Of a stretch of 16,040 bases of DNA, positions 7,357-13,768 are shown in pieces. Below the pieces are notes generated by a model. It ran no database searches, was not told where the DNA came from, and saw nothing but the letters and a program-made list of their open reading frames with translations. Source of the DNA: Acidimicrobiales bacterium (GTDB lineage: Bacteria > Actinomycetota > Acidimicrobiia > Acidimicrobiales > Palsa-688); assembly GCA_019241495.1 (NCBI GenBank), contig JAFAWZ010000034.1, positions 1 to 16,040 on the forward strand. Direction: 5' to 3'. A program made the translations under genes and the position numbers. Every line of letters begins with the position of its first letter. Position 1 is the stretch's first letter.

Positions 7357-8259
7357 ATGAAGATCACCGTATCTGTCGCTTGCGCCATCGCCGCGGCTGC
7401 CTTGTTCGCCGTCGCGTCGGCCATCCAGGCCAAGGCGCTGCGGGAGCTCAGGAAGACCGACGATCCCGAGGTGCACAGGCGGTCAGAGTTGGCCCGGGCC
7501 CTGTCGTCGGGCATGTGGCTTACGGGCGCGGTCGTATCGGGCGGCGCGTTCGCCCTGCATGTCGTGGCCCTCCACGAGGGAAACCTCACGCTTGTCCAGC
7601 CGCTGCTCGTAACGGCGGTGTTGTTCGCCCTGCCTGCCAGCCGGGCCGCCGGGGGTCCTCGCATCACCACCGGCGAGGTGTTCTGGGCCGTCGTCCTGGT
7701 GCTCAGCCTGGCCGGCTTCTTCGTGGCGGCCGACCCCTTGAACCGCTCGGGCACCCAATTCGACCGCGGCCCGTTCGCGCTGGCTGCCGGGCTGGCGGTG
7801 GCCGCCATCGCCTTGTGCGTCGGCCTGGCTCGGCGCCGGGCCGGCGGTGAAGCGGCCGCCCTGCTCGGTGCCGGCGCAGGCATCGCGTTCGCCGGGGTGG
7901 CCGCCTTGGTCAAGGCGAGCAGCGGGCAGCTCACCCACGGTGTGGCCCAGCTCGTCACCAGCTGGGAGCCGTACACGGCCCTCGCCGTCGGGCTGGCCGG
8001 CGTGGTGCTCAGCCAATTCGCCTTCCGGGCCGGGCCGCTGTCGGCCAGCGTGCCCGCCATGAACTCGATCAACCCGCTCGTCAGCGTTCTCCTCGGCGTG
8101 ATCGTGTTCGACGACAAGGTGCGCAGCGGCGTCGCCGCCTCCACCGCCCAGAGCGCCGCACTTCTCGTCGTGACGGTCGCCACCGTGTGGCTGAGCCGGG
8201 CCCACCGCCTAGAAGCCCAGCGATCCAGCCGGCTGGGGAGCGAGGTCTGGGAGGCCTGA
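7357..8259 (+). CDS. DMT-superfamily (EamA-like) membrane transporter
   Basis: This is a 300-residue polytopic membrane protein with about nine or ten hydrophobic segments, beginning at once with TM1 (SVACAIAAAALFAVASAIQ). The signature segments are ALHEGNLTLVQPLLVTAVLFALP in the first half (quoted by its core LTLVQPLLV) and AGPLSASVPAMNSINPLVSVLLG in the second half. This is the internal two-fold repeat typical of the drug/metabolite transporter superfamily. Related proteins are common in actinobacteria and mostly uncharacterised. The ATG at 7357 is preceded by only a weak ribosome site. It sits 197 bases before ubiA, with a long palindrome between them, so it is probably not in the same transcript. 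The substrate is unknown. Confidence 0.8.
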   Translation: MKITVSVACAIAAAALFAVASAIQAKALRELRKTDDPEVHRRSELARALSSGMWLTGAVVSGGAFALHVVALHEGNLTLVQPLLVTAVLFALPASRAAGGPRITTGEVFWAVVLVLSLAGFFVAADPLNRSGTQFDRGPFALAAGLAVAAIALCVGLARRRAGGEAAALLGAGAGIAFAGVAALVKASSGQLTHGVAQLVTSWEPYTALAVGLAGVVLSQFAFRAGPLSASVPAMNSINPLVSVLLGVIVFDDKVRSGVAASTAQSAALLVVTVATVWLSRAHRLEAQRSSRLGSEVWEA

Positions 8260-8300
8260 TGAGGTGAGGGCCGTAGTCAGATGTACTCAAGTTCATTTCC

Positions 8301-8336
8301 GGTCACAAGACCCACATATATGTAGGCCTTGTGACC
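8301..8336. repeat. 36-bp near-perfect palindrome upstream of the ubiA-dprE1-dprE2 operon
   Basis: The two 18-base half sites are GGTCACAAGACCCACATA and, on the other strand, GGTCACAAGGCCTACATA: 16 of 18 positions match with no central spacer. The outer arms (8301-8309 and 8328-8336) and the central ACATATATGT (8314-8323) are perfect. It lies 41 bases after the DMT stop and 120 bases before the ubiA start, in a locally AT-richer stretch. No T-tract follows. It could be an operator for the arabinose-donor operon, a transcript hairpin, or a recombination site. Confidence 0.75.
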
Positions 8337-8456
8337 ACAAATCAACATGCGCCGAGGCTGTTGAGCGCCCAACGGTGATCCGGGCCCGGTGCGCCCAAGG
8401 TCGCTGGGGTGGCACTGGGGATCCCGTTGGTCGACCGGACCGGGAGTAACCTCGAT

Positions 8457-9458
8457 ATGCACATGGCGCGCCGCATCGAACCGCAGGTCGAGAAGGTCAC
8501 GGCGCCGATGCCCCCCACCCAACCTTCCGAACTGGCAGGTGAACCGACCAGCAAACCGACCGGCGAGCTGAAGCCGTCTCGGGCTGTCGTCGCCGGGCTG
8601 TTGCGCACCGCCCGGCCCAAGCAGTGGTCGAAGAACCTCCTCGTCTTCGCCGCGCCCGGCGCGGCCGGTGTGCTGACCCACGGGACCCCGCTGCTCCACA
8701 CCTTGGCCGCGTTCGCCCTCTTCTGCGCGGTTGCGTCCGGCACCTATTTCCTGAACGACGCCATGGACGCCGGCGCCGACCGGCTCCACCCCGTGAAGCG
8801 CAACCGGCCGGTGGCGCAGGGGACCATCCCGGTGGTGGCGGCCGGGGCGACCGGCGGCGTGCTCATGGCGGCGGGAATCGGCCTCGGGTTCACCATCACC
8901 GACCAGCTCGGGATCGTGCTGGCGATCTACGTCGGCCTGCAGGTTGCCTACAGCACCTACCTGAAGCACCTGCCGGTGTACGACCTGGCCTGCGTGGCCG
9001 GCGGCTTCCTGCTGCGGGCCATCGCCGGTGGGGTGGCCGTCCCGGTGCCGATATCGGAGTGGTTCCTGACCGTGACCACGTTCGGGAGCCTGCTCATGGT
9101 GACCGGCAAGCGGTTGGCCGAGCACGCCGAGCTGGGCGAGGAGCGGGGCAGCCACCGGGCCACGCTCGACGCCTACACCACCACCTACCTCCGCATCGTG
9201 GTGGCCATCTCAGCCACTGGGGCCCTCGTCGGCTACAGCCTGTGGGCCTTCGGCCTGCGCTCCGCGGCCGTCCACCACCACGACGGGATCTATTTCGAGC
9301 TGTCGATCCTCCCCGTGCTTCTGGGCCTGCTCCACTACGCCTTCTTGATCGATCACGGCAAGGGCGCCCGCCCCGAGGAGCTCGTGCTCCGTGATCGCCA
9401 CCTCCAGGTCATGGGTGTCTTGTGGGCCCTCCTGTTCGCCCTGGGCATCTATGGATAG
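8457..9458 (+). CDS. ubiA: Decaprenyl-phosphate phosphoribosyltransferase (UbiA family)
   Basis: This is a 333-residue membrane prenyltransferase-fold enzyme of the mycobacterial Rv3806c type. That type joins phosphoribosyl pyrophosphate to a polyprenyl phosphate, the first step to decaprenyl-phosphoryl-arabinose. The hallmark Asp-rich motif is NDAMDAGAD at residues 100-108, followed by LHPVKRNRP. The second motif is YSTYLKHLPVYD at 165-176. About nine hydrophobic segments are visible. The N-terminal 40 residues are hydrophilic and Pro/Thr-rich. ATG 8457 was chosen because GGGAG at 8442-8446 sits 10 bases upstream; GTG 8409 is open but lacks a ribosome site. The 3' end overlaps the dprE1 start by 8 bases (ATG 9451, TAG 9456-9458). 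The exact prenyl chain length used is unknown. Confidence 0.9.
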   Translation: MHMARRIEPQVEKVTAPMPPTQPSELAGEPTSKPTGELKPSRAVVAGLLRTARPKQWSKNLLVFAAPGAAGVLTHGTPLLHTLAAFALFCAVASGTYFLNDAMDAGADRLHPVKRNRPVAQGTIPVVAAGATGGVLMAAGIGLGFTITDQLGIVLAIYVGLQVAYSTYLKHLPVYDLACVAGGFLLRAIAGGVAVPVPISEWFLTVTTFGSLLMVTGKRLAEHAELGEERGSHRATLDAYTTTYLRIVVAISATGALVGYSLWAFGLRSAAVHHHDGIYFELSILPVLLGLLHYAFLIDHGKGARPEELVLRDRHLQVMGVLWALLFALGIYG

Positions 9459-10887
9459 AGACAGGGATAGAGCCAGCGAGGGTCGACGCCTGCTCAGCGG
9501 GTGGGGCCGCACCGCTCCGACCGCGGCGGCTGTGCGATGCCCCGAGAGCCGAACCGAGCTGGAGCAGGCGCTGGCCGCAGCTGGTCCACGCGGGGTAATC
9601 GGGCGGGGCCTGGGGCGCAGCTATGGGGACGCGGCCCAGAACGGGGGAGGGGACGTGGCGGTCAGCTCCCGGCTCGATCGCATCCTGTCGGTGAACCTGG
9701 AGGCCGGGTTGGTGACGGTGGAGGCCGGGGTCAGCCTCGATCAGCTGATGAGGGCCGTGGCGCCGCTCGGCTACTGGCCTCCGGTCAGCCCGGGCACCCG
9801 GCACGTCACGGTGGGTGGGGCGATCGCATCCGATGTGCATGGCAAGGGGCATCACCGCGACGGGACCTTCGGTACCCACGTGCCGTCCATAGATCTGGTG
9901 GCCCCCGGCCCCGGCCCCTTGACGATCACCCCTGAGGGCTCCCCCGACGAGTTCTGGGCCACGACCGGCGGGATGGGCCTCACCGGGCTGATCCACCGGG
10001 CCACCTTGGAGCTCTTGCCCATCGAGACGTCCTCGGTTCGCGTCGACAGCGAGCGGACCCCTGACCTCGACGCCACGTTGCGGGTGATGTCCGAACGGGA
10101 CCGCGACTACCGCTACAGCGTGGCCTGGATCGATTGCCTGGCCCGCGGCTCCGCCCTCGGCCGGTCCATCGTCGAGTTCGGGGAGCACGCCCGTCTCGAC
10201 GAGCTTCCCGCCGGGCGGCGCAGCCGGGCCCGCGCCCTCCGGTTCGCTCCGCGCGACTCTCTGCCCGCCCCTCCCTGGGTGCCGTCGGGGTTGCTCAACC
10301 GGGCCACCGTCGCGGCGTTCAACGAGCTGTGGTATCGGAAGGCTCCTGCCCGCCGGGAGGGCCACATCGTCGCGGCGGCTCAGTTCTTCCACCCGCTCGA
10401 CGCGGTGGATGGATGGAACCGAATCTATGGCCGGCGCGGGTTCCTGCAGTACCAGTTCGTTCTCCCCGACGGGGAGGAGGCGACGCTGCGCAAGATCATC
10501 GAAGAGCTGGTCAACCATCGCTGCGCCTCGTTCCTGGCCGTGCTGAAGCGCTTCGGGCCGGCCAATCCTGGCCCGTTGTCCTTCCCCCGCCCCGGTTGGA
10601 CCCTGGCTCTCGACCTGCCGGTGTCGTTCTCGGGTGTGGCCCGCCTCCTCGACGAGACCGACGAGCTGGTGGCGACGGCGGGGGGCCGGGTCTACCTGGC
10701 GAAGGATTCCCGACTGCGCCCCGAGTTGCTGGAAGTCATGTACCCCGAGCTGCCCCGTTGGAGGAAGGTGAGAGAGAGACTCGACCCCGACCGGCGCCTT
10801 CAGAGCGACCTGCTGCGCCGCCTGCCCGCCCTGGCCGACCCCACTCAGGCCCCGGCCCGCCCCGCCCGGGCCGGGAGGCAACCGTGA
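9451..10887 (+). CDS. dprE1: Decaprenylphosphoryl-beta-D-ribose 2'-oxidase DprE1
   Basis: DprE1 is the FAD enzyme that oxidises decaprenyl-phosphoryl-ribose to its 2'-keto form, the first half of ribose to arabinose epimerisation. The protein is 478 residues (M. tuberculosis 461) and aligns almost end to end. Conserved features are SGWGRTAP near the N-terminus, the FAD loop GLGRSYGD (53-60), HGKGHH (130-135, with His130 matching Mtb His132), FWATTGGMGLTG, QFFHPLD, GFLQYQFV and YLAKDSR with Lys418. The position equivalent to Mtb Cys387 is Ala386 in GWTLALDLP. The start is ATG 9451, overlapping the ubiA end. The stop overlaps the dprE2 start (GTGA). Membrane association is expected from family knowledge; no signal peptide is seen. 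Confidence 0.95.
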   Translation: MDRDRDRASEGRRLLSGWGRTAPTAAAVRCPESRTELEQALAAAGPRGVIGRGLGRSYGDAAQNGGGDVAVSSRLDRILSVNLEAGLVTVEAGVSLDQLMRAVAPLGYWPPVSPGTRHVTVGGAIASDVHGKGHHRDGTFGTHVPSIDLVAPGPGPLTITPEGSPDEFWATTGGMGLTGLIHRATLELLPIETSSVRVDSERTPDLDATLRVMSERDRDYRYSVAWIDCLARGSALGRSIVEFGEHARLDELPAGRRSRARALRFAPRDSLPAPPWVPSGLLNRATVAAFNELWYRKAPARREGHIVAAAQFFHPLDAVDGWNRIYGRRGFLQYQFVLPDGEEATLRKIIEELVNHRCASFLAVLKRFGPANPGPLSFPRPGWTLALDLPVSFSGVARLLDETDELVATAGGRVYLAKDSRLRPELLEVMYPELPRWRKVRERLDPDRRLQSDLLRRLPALADPTQAPARPARAGRQP

Positions 10888-11648
10888 GAGACGCGCTGGG
10901 CGCGGTCGGTTCGGTGCTCGTCCTCGGCGGATCGTCCGAGATCGGCGCCGCCATCGCCGGGGAGCTGGCCCGCCCCCGCTCCGCCGTCGTGATCCTGGCC
11001 GGGCGCGATGACTCGCGCATGGGCGCGGCGGCCGAGACGGTCCGCGCCGTGGGCGCGGGTCGGGTCGAGACCATGGCTTTCGATGCCGACGATCCGGGCT
11101 CCCACGAGCAGGTCATGGCCGACGCCGCGGGCCGGGCGGGCCAGGACATCGACGTGGTCGTGATCGCCTTCGGGCTGCTCGGCGACCAATGCGCCGACGA
11201 GGCCGGCGGACCGGGAGCGGTCCGGCTGGCCACGACCAATTACGTCGGTGCCGTCTCCGCTGGCCTGGCCGCTGCTCGCCTGCTGAAGAAGCAGGGGCAC
11301 GGGGCCATCGTGGCGCTGTCGTCGGTCGCGGGCGAGCGGGTCAGGCGGGCCAACTTCATCTACGGCTCCTCGAAGGCCGGGATGGACGGGTTCTTCCAGG
11401 GTCTCGGCGATTCAATGGCAGGGACCGGCGTGCACGTCATGGTCGTGCGGCCCGGATTCGTCCGCACCAAGATGACCGAGGGCCTGCCCGACGCGCCCAT
11501 GGCCACGACCCCCGACGCAGTGGCGCGCGCCACGGTCAAAGGTCTACAGAACGGGCGCCAGATGGTGTGGGTGCCGGCCCAGCTTCGTCTGGTGTTCGCC
11601 GTCTTCCGGCACCTTCCCCGCCCCATCTGGCGTCGCGTCCCGGCCTGA
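10884..11648 (+). CDS. dprE2: Decaprenylphosphoryl-2-keto-beta-D-erythro-pentose reductase DprE2
   Basis: DprE2 is a short-chain dehydrogenase that reduces the keto intermediate from DprE1 to decaprenyl-phosphoryl-arabinose, the arabinose donor for cell-wall arabinans. At 254 residues it is the same length as the Mtb protein as I recall it. The cofactor loop is LGGSSEIG (15-21 core). The DprE2-specific AFGLLGD replaces the usual NNAG. The catalytic set is Ser147, Tyr160 and Lys164 within SSVAGERVRRANFIYGSSK. The C-terminus FRHLPRPIWRRVP matches the basic amphipathic tail of the family. GTG 10884 overlaps the dprE1 stop; GGGAGG at 10873-10878 is its ribosome site. The TGA stop lies in a dispersed repeat. 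Confidence 0.94.
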   Translation: MRDALGAVGSVLVLGGSSEIGAAIAGELARPRSAVVILAGRDDSRMGAAAETVRAVGAGRVETMAFDADDPGSHEQVMADAAGRAGQDIDVVVIAFGLLGDQCADEAGGPGAVRLATTNYVGAVSAGLAAARLLKKQGHGAIVALSSVAGERVRRANFIYGSSKAGMDGFFQGLGDSMAGTGVHVMVVRPGFVRTKMTEGLPDAPMATTPDAVARATVKGLQNGRQMVWVPAQLRLVFAVFRHLPRPIWRRVPA

Positions 11649-11777
11649 GAAGCTGTCGCGAACCCGCGGGAGGGCGAGGCGGCGGCTCGTCGTCGAGAGA
11701 CTCGCCTCTCCGCTCGCATCCATGGTCCGGGACGAGCCGCCGCCTTGTCCCACCTCGAACTAGTTTGCGACAGCTTC
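11645..11777. repeat. Large two-block inverted repeat (possible hairpin or small element) after dprE2
   Basis: The outer arms are perfect over 11 bases: GAAGCTGTCGC at 11649-11659 and its complement at 11767-11777. The inner arms are perfect over 15 bases: AGGCGGCGGCTCGTC at 11677-11691 and its complement at 11731-11745. The two blocks are nearly concentric (centres 11713 and 11711), and a further small hairpin (GAGAG 11695-11699 with CTCTC 11706-11710) lies in the loop. The left end (11645-11674) repeats the sequence at the selD stop. The structure could end transcription of the dpr operon or be a non-autonomous mobile element. No T-tract, target duplication or transposase is seen. Confidence 0.75.
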
Positions 11778-11897
11778 TGACCGGCCGCCCCCCGCCTCCG
11801 CCGCGCATCGCTCCAGTGTTCGTGGGGGGTTCGTGGCTGGGGCAAACTTGGGGACTGCGGTTCGACGATCGAGCCGCCGTCAGACGTGGAGGTTTGG

Positions 11898-12188
11898 ATG
11901 CCGAACCGCAAGCCAGGTGCCAAGGGGACCACCAAGGTCACCTTCAGCCTGCCTCGTGAGGTGAAGGCCCACGAAGTCTCGCTCTGCGGCGACTTCAACG
12001 ACTGGTCTCCCGCGGCCCACCCGCTCAAGAAGTACAAGGACGGTCATTTCGCCGTGTCGGTCAACCTGCCGAGCGGCGTGTACCGCTACCGTTTCCTCAT
12101 CGACGGTCTGAGATGGGAGAACGACTGGCAGGCCGAGGAGTACGCGGCCAACGACTACGGCTCCGAAGACTCGGTCATCCGGGTCTGA
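11898..12188 (+). CDS. Small stand-alone CBM48 / E-set (glycogen-binding-like) protein
   Basis: This is a 96-residue protein consisting of a single immunoglobulin-like E-set domain of the type found at the N-terminus of glycogen branching enzymes and in the AMPK beta subunit. The key motifs are VSLCGDFNDWSP, HFAVSVNLPSGVYRYRF and FLIDGLRWENDW; the aromatic residues are those used for alpha-glucan binding in relatives. The start is ATG 11898, five bases after a clear GGAGG (11888-11892); GTG 11886 would place the ribosome site inside the gene. It is monocistronic and converges on ethA with only 10 bases between the stops. No enzyme domain is attached, so a scaffold or regulatory role is possible but not shown. 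Confidence 0.8.
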   Translation: MPNRKPGAKGTTKVTFSLPREVKAHEVSLCGDFNDWSPAAHPLKKYKDGHFAVSVNLPSGVYRYRFLIDGLRWENDWQAEEYAANDYGSEDSVIRV

Positions 12189-12216
12189 TACTCCCTCATC
12201 AGTACTCCCTCATCAG
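12189..12216. repeat. Perfect 14-bp tandem duplication at the ethA 3' end
   Basis: TACTCCCTCATCAG occurs at 12189-12202 and again at 12203-12216. On the - strand the second copy encodes the last residues of EthA, and the junction creates its TGA stop followed directly by another TGA. The duplication begins at the base after the stop of the converging CBM48 gene. A recent slippage duplication is the simplest reading. Confidence 0.9.
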
Positions 12217-13692
12217 GCGCAGGCCGCGCCCCTGCGGGCCCCTGACCAGGGCGGCCAGATCCGCCGCCCGGTGGAAGGTCATCTCCTCCCTCACGTCGCT
12301 GAAGCGGGCGGAGAAGTAGTCGAGCAGGTAGTTCTGCCGGATCCGCCAGGGCTTGCGCTCTCCCTGCTTCGGCATGAAGGCGGCGGCCCGCTGCACATAC
12401 CCGGAGCTCAGATCGAGCAGGGGCCGGGTGCCTCCCCCCGGCGGACGGTTCGGGACGGCCATGGCGTAACCATGGCGGTCCATGTGAGCGAGCAACCGGC
12501 ACACGTAGCTCGCGGTCAGATCAGACTTCAACGTCCACGATGCGTTGGTGTAGCCGACCGACACGGCGAAGTTCGGCAAGCCGCTCAGCAGGCAGCCCCG
12601 GTACAGCCAGGTATCGGAGAGCCGCACCGGGTTCCCGTCGACCGCCAGGTCGATCCCGCCCGCCGGCAGGAGCTGCAACCCGGTGGCCGTGACGACGATG
12701 TCCGCCTCGAGCTCGCGACCCGACTCGAGCCGGATGCCCGTCTCGGTGAATGTCTCTATCCGGCCCGTCTCTACCGACGCCCGGCCGCTCCGGATGGCCT
12801 TGAACAGGTCCCCGTCGGGTGCGATGCACATCCGCTGGTCCCACGGGTCGTAACCCGGAGTGAAGTCGGGATCGACCGGATACCCCTCAGGCAGCTGCGC
12901 CGCGGTCGTCTTGTGCAGGAAGCGGCGGGCCGAGTCGGGGAAGCGCCGACAGTATTGGTAGAAGGCCTGAGTCACCACGATGCTCTTGAACCGGTTGGCC
13001 CGGTGAGCCGCTCGCGCCGGCAGGTAGCGGTCGAGCAGCCGGGCGACCGGGTCGACCCCGGGGAGCGAGACCACATAGCTCGGAGAGCGTTGGAGCATGG
13101 TGACGTGCCCGGCCCGCTCTGCCATGGCCGGCACGAGGGTCACCGCCGTCGCCCCGCTGCCGATGATCACGATCGTCTTACCCGTGTAGTCGAGGTCGTC
13201 GGGCCACCTCTGAGGATGGATCACCGGCCCCCTGAACCGCTCCCGGCCCGGCAGCTCGGGTTCGTGACCGCGCTCATAATCGAAGTAGCCGGCGCAGACG
13301 AACAAGAAGCCGCACCGGTACGACTGGCCCGTCTCCGTCTCGACCGCCCATTCGGACGCCGCGGTGCTCCACGACGCCCGGACGACCTTCTGACCGTGGC
13401 GAACCTGCCGGTCGATGCCGTACTCGGCCGCCGTCTCGTGGATGTAGCGCCGGATGGACGCCCCATCGGCTACGGACTGCGTTTGGCGCCAGGGTCGGAA
13501 CGGGTAGCCGAGGGTGAACATGTCGGAGTCGGAGCGAATGCCGGGGAAGCGGAACAGGTCCCAGGTCCCGCCTATCGCGGGGCGGGCTTCCACGATGGCG
13601 TAGCTCTTGGTCGGGAGCGAGCTCTGCAGCCGGTAGGCCGCCCCCACCCCGGACAACCCGGCGCCGACGACCAGCACGTCGAAGTGCTCCAC
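12199..13692 (-). CDS. ethA: EthA-like flavin-containing Baeyer-Villiger monooxygenase
   Basis: This FAD/NADPH monooxygenase would convert ketones to esters. The M. tuberculosis homologue also oxidises thioamide prodrugs such as ethionamide. At 497 residues (Mtb about 489) it aligns along the whole length. Features are the FAD Rossmann motif VVGAGLSG (about 8-15), GGTWDLFRFPGIRSDSDM, the Baeyer-Villiger fingerprint FRGPVIHPQRWP (153-164), the NADPH motif IGSGATAVTLVPA (about 177-189), and the EthA-like QLPEGYPV, VGYTNASWTLK and PWRIRQNYL segments. The start is GTG at 13690-13692; an in-frame stop a few codons upstream rules out a longer protein. There is no ribosome site, and the predicted transcription start falls on the GTG, so the mRNA is probably leaderless. 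It is transcribed away from the SDR-ethR unit. Confidence 0.93.
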   Translation of the reverse strand: MEHFDVLVVGAGLSGVGAAYRLQSSLPTKSYAIVEARPAIGGTWDLFRFPGIRSDSDMFTLGYPFRPWRQTQSVADGASIRRYIHETAAEYGIDRQVRHGQKVVRASWSTAASEWAVETETGQSYRCGFLFVCAGYFDYERGHEPELPGRERFRGPVIHPQRWPDDLDYTGKTIVIIGSGATAVTLVPAMAERAGHVTMLQRSPSYVVSLPGVDPVARLLDRYLPARAAHRANRFKSIVVTQAFYQYCRRFPDSARRFLHKTTAAQLPEGYPVDPDFTPGYDPWDQRMCIAPDGDLFKAIRSGRASVETGRIETFTETGIRLESGRELEADIVVTATGLQLLPAGGIDLAVDGNPVRLSDTWLYRGCLLSGLPNFAVSVGYTNASWTLKSDLTASYVCRLLAHMDRHGYAMAVPNRPPGGGTRPLLDLSSGYVQRAAAFMPKQGERKPWRIRQNYLLDYFSARFSDVREEMTFHRAADLAALVRGPQGRGLRLMREY

Positions 13693-13698
13693 GGTGCT

Positions 13699-13728
13699 AC
13701 GCTATCAACGTAGTGTTTATTTAGTCAA
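13699..13728 (-). promoter_or_regulatory. Predicted ethA promoter (leaderless transcript)
   Basis: On the - strand, TTGACT (13728 down to 13723) and TAGCGT (13704 down to 13699) are separated by 18 bases, a good match to a housekeeping actinobacterial promoter. The usual start seven bases beyond the -10 falls on base 13692, the G of the GTG start codon. This predicts a leaderless ethA mRNA and explains the missing ribosome site. Confidence 0.6.
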
Positions 13729-13740
13729 CGGCACGTCGAT
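13699..13740. promoter_or_regulatory. Probable EthR operator between ethA and the SDR-ethR operon
   Basis: The divergent intergenic region is 76 bases. Read on the - strand it holds CGTTGA twice, 20 bases apart (13730-13725 and 13710-13705), plus a partial ATCGAC at the outer end. As I recall the 55-bp M. tuberculosis EthR operator, it has CGTTGA repeats at the same 20-base spacing and shares the 14-mer TACGTTGATAGCGT found here at 13712-13699. The site overlaps both the -35 and -10 of ethA, so bound EthR would repress ethA and probably its own operon. No clear promoter was found for the SDR side. Confidence 0.65.
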
Positions 13741-13768
13741 ACACATCCGGTCAAAAGGAGAGCCACAG

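Noticed and set aside
8409..8456. GTG at 8409 as the ubiA start
   Set aside because: No ribosome site precedes it and the extra 16 residues lack family support; ATG 8457 has GGGAG 10 bases upstream.
9391..9450. Upstream start extending DprE1 by 20 residues into ubiA
   Set aside because: The extra residues are out-of-frame ubiA coding sequence; ATG 9451 gives a start that matches the family and a normal short overlap.
11646..11780. Possible selenocysteine read-through of the dprE2 TGA, since a hairpin follows it and the genome encodes SelB
   Set aside because: The protein already ends where the M. tuberculosis homologue ends, and the read-through peptide of about 43 codons is just the inverted repeat translated. 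It has no conserved Sec context.
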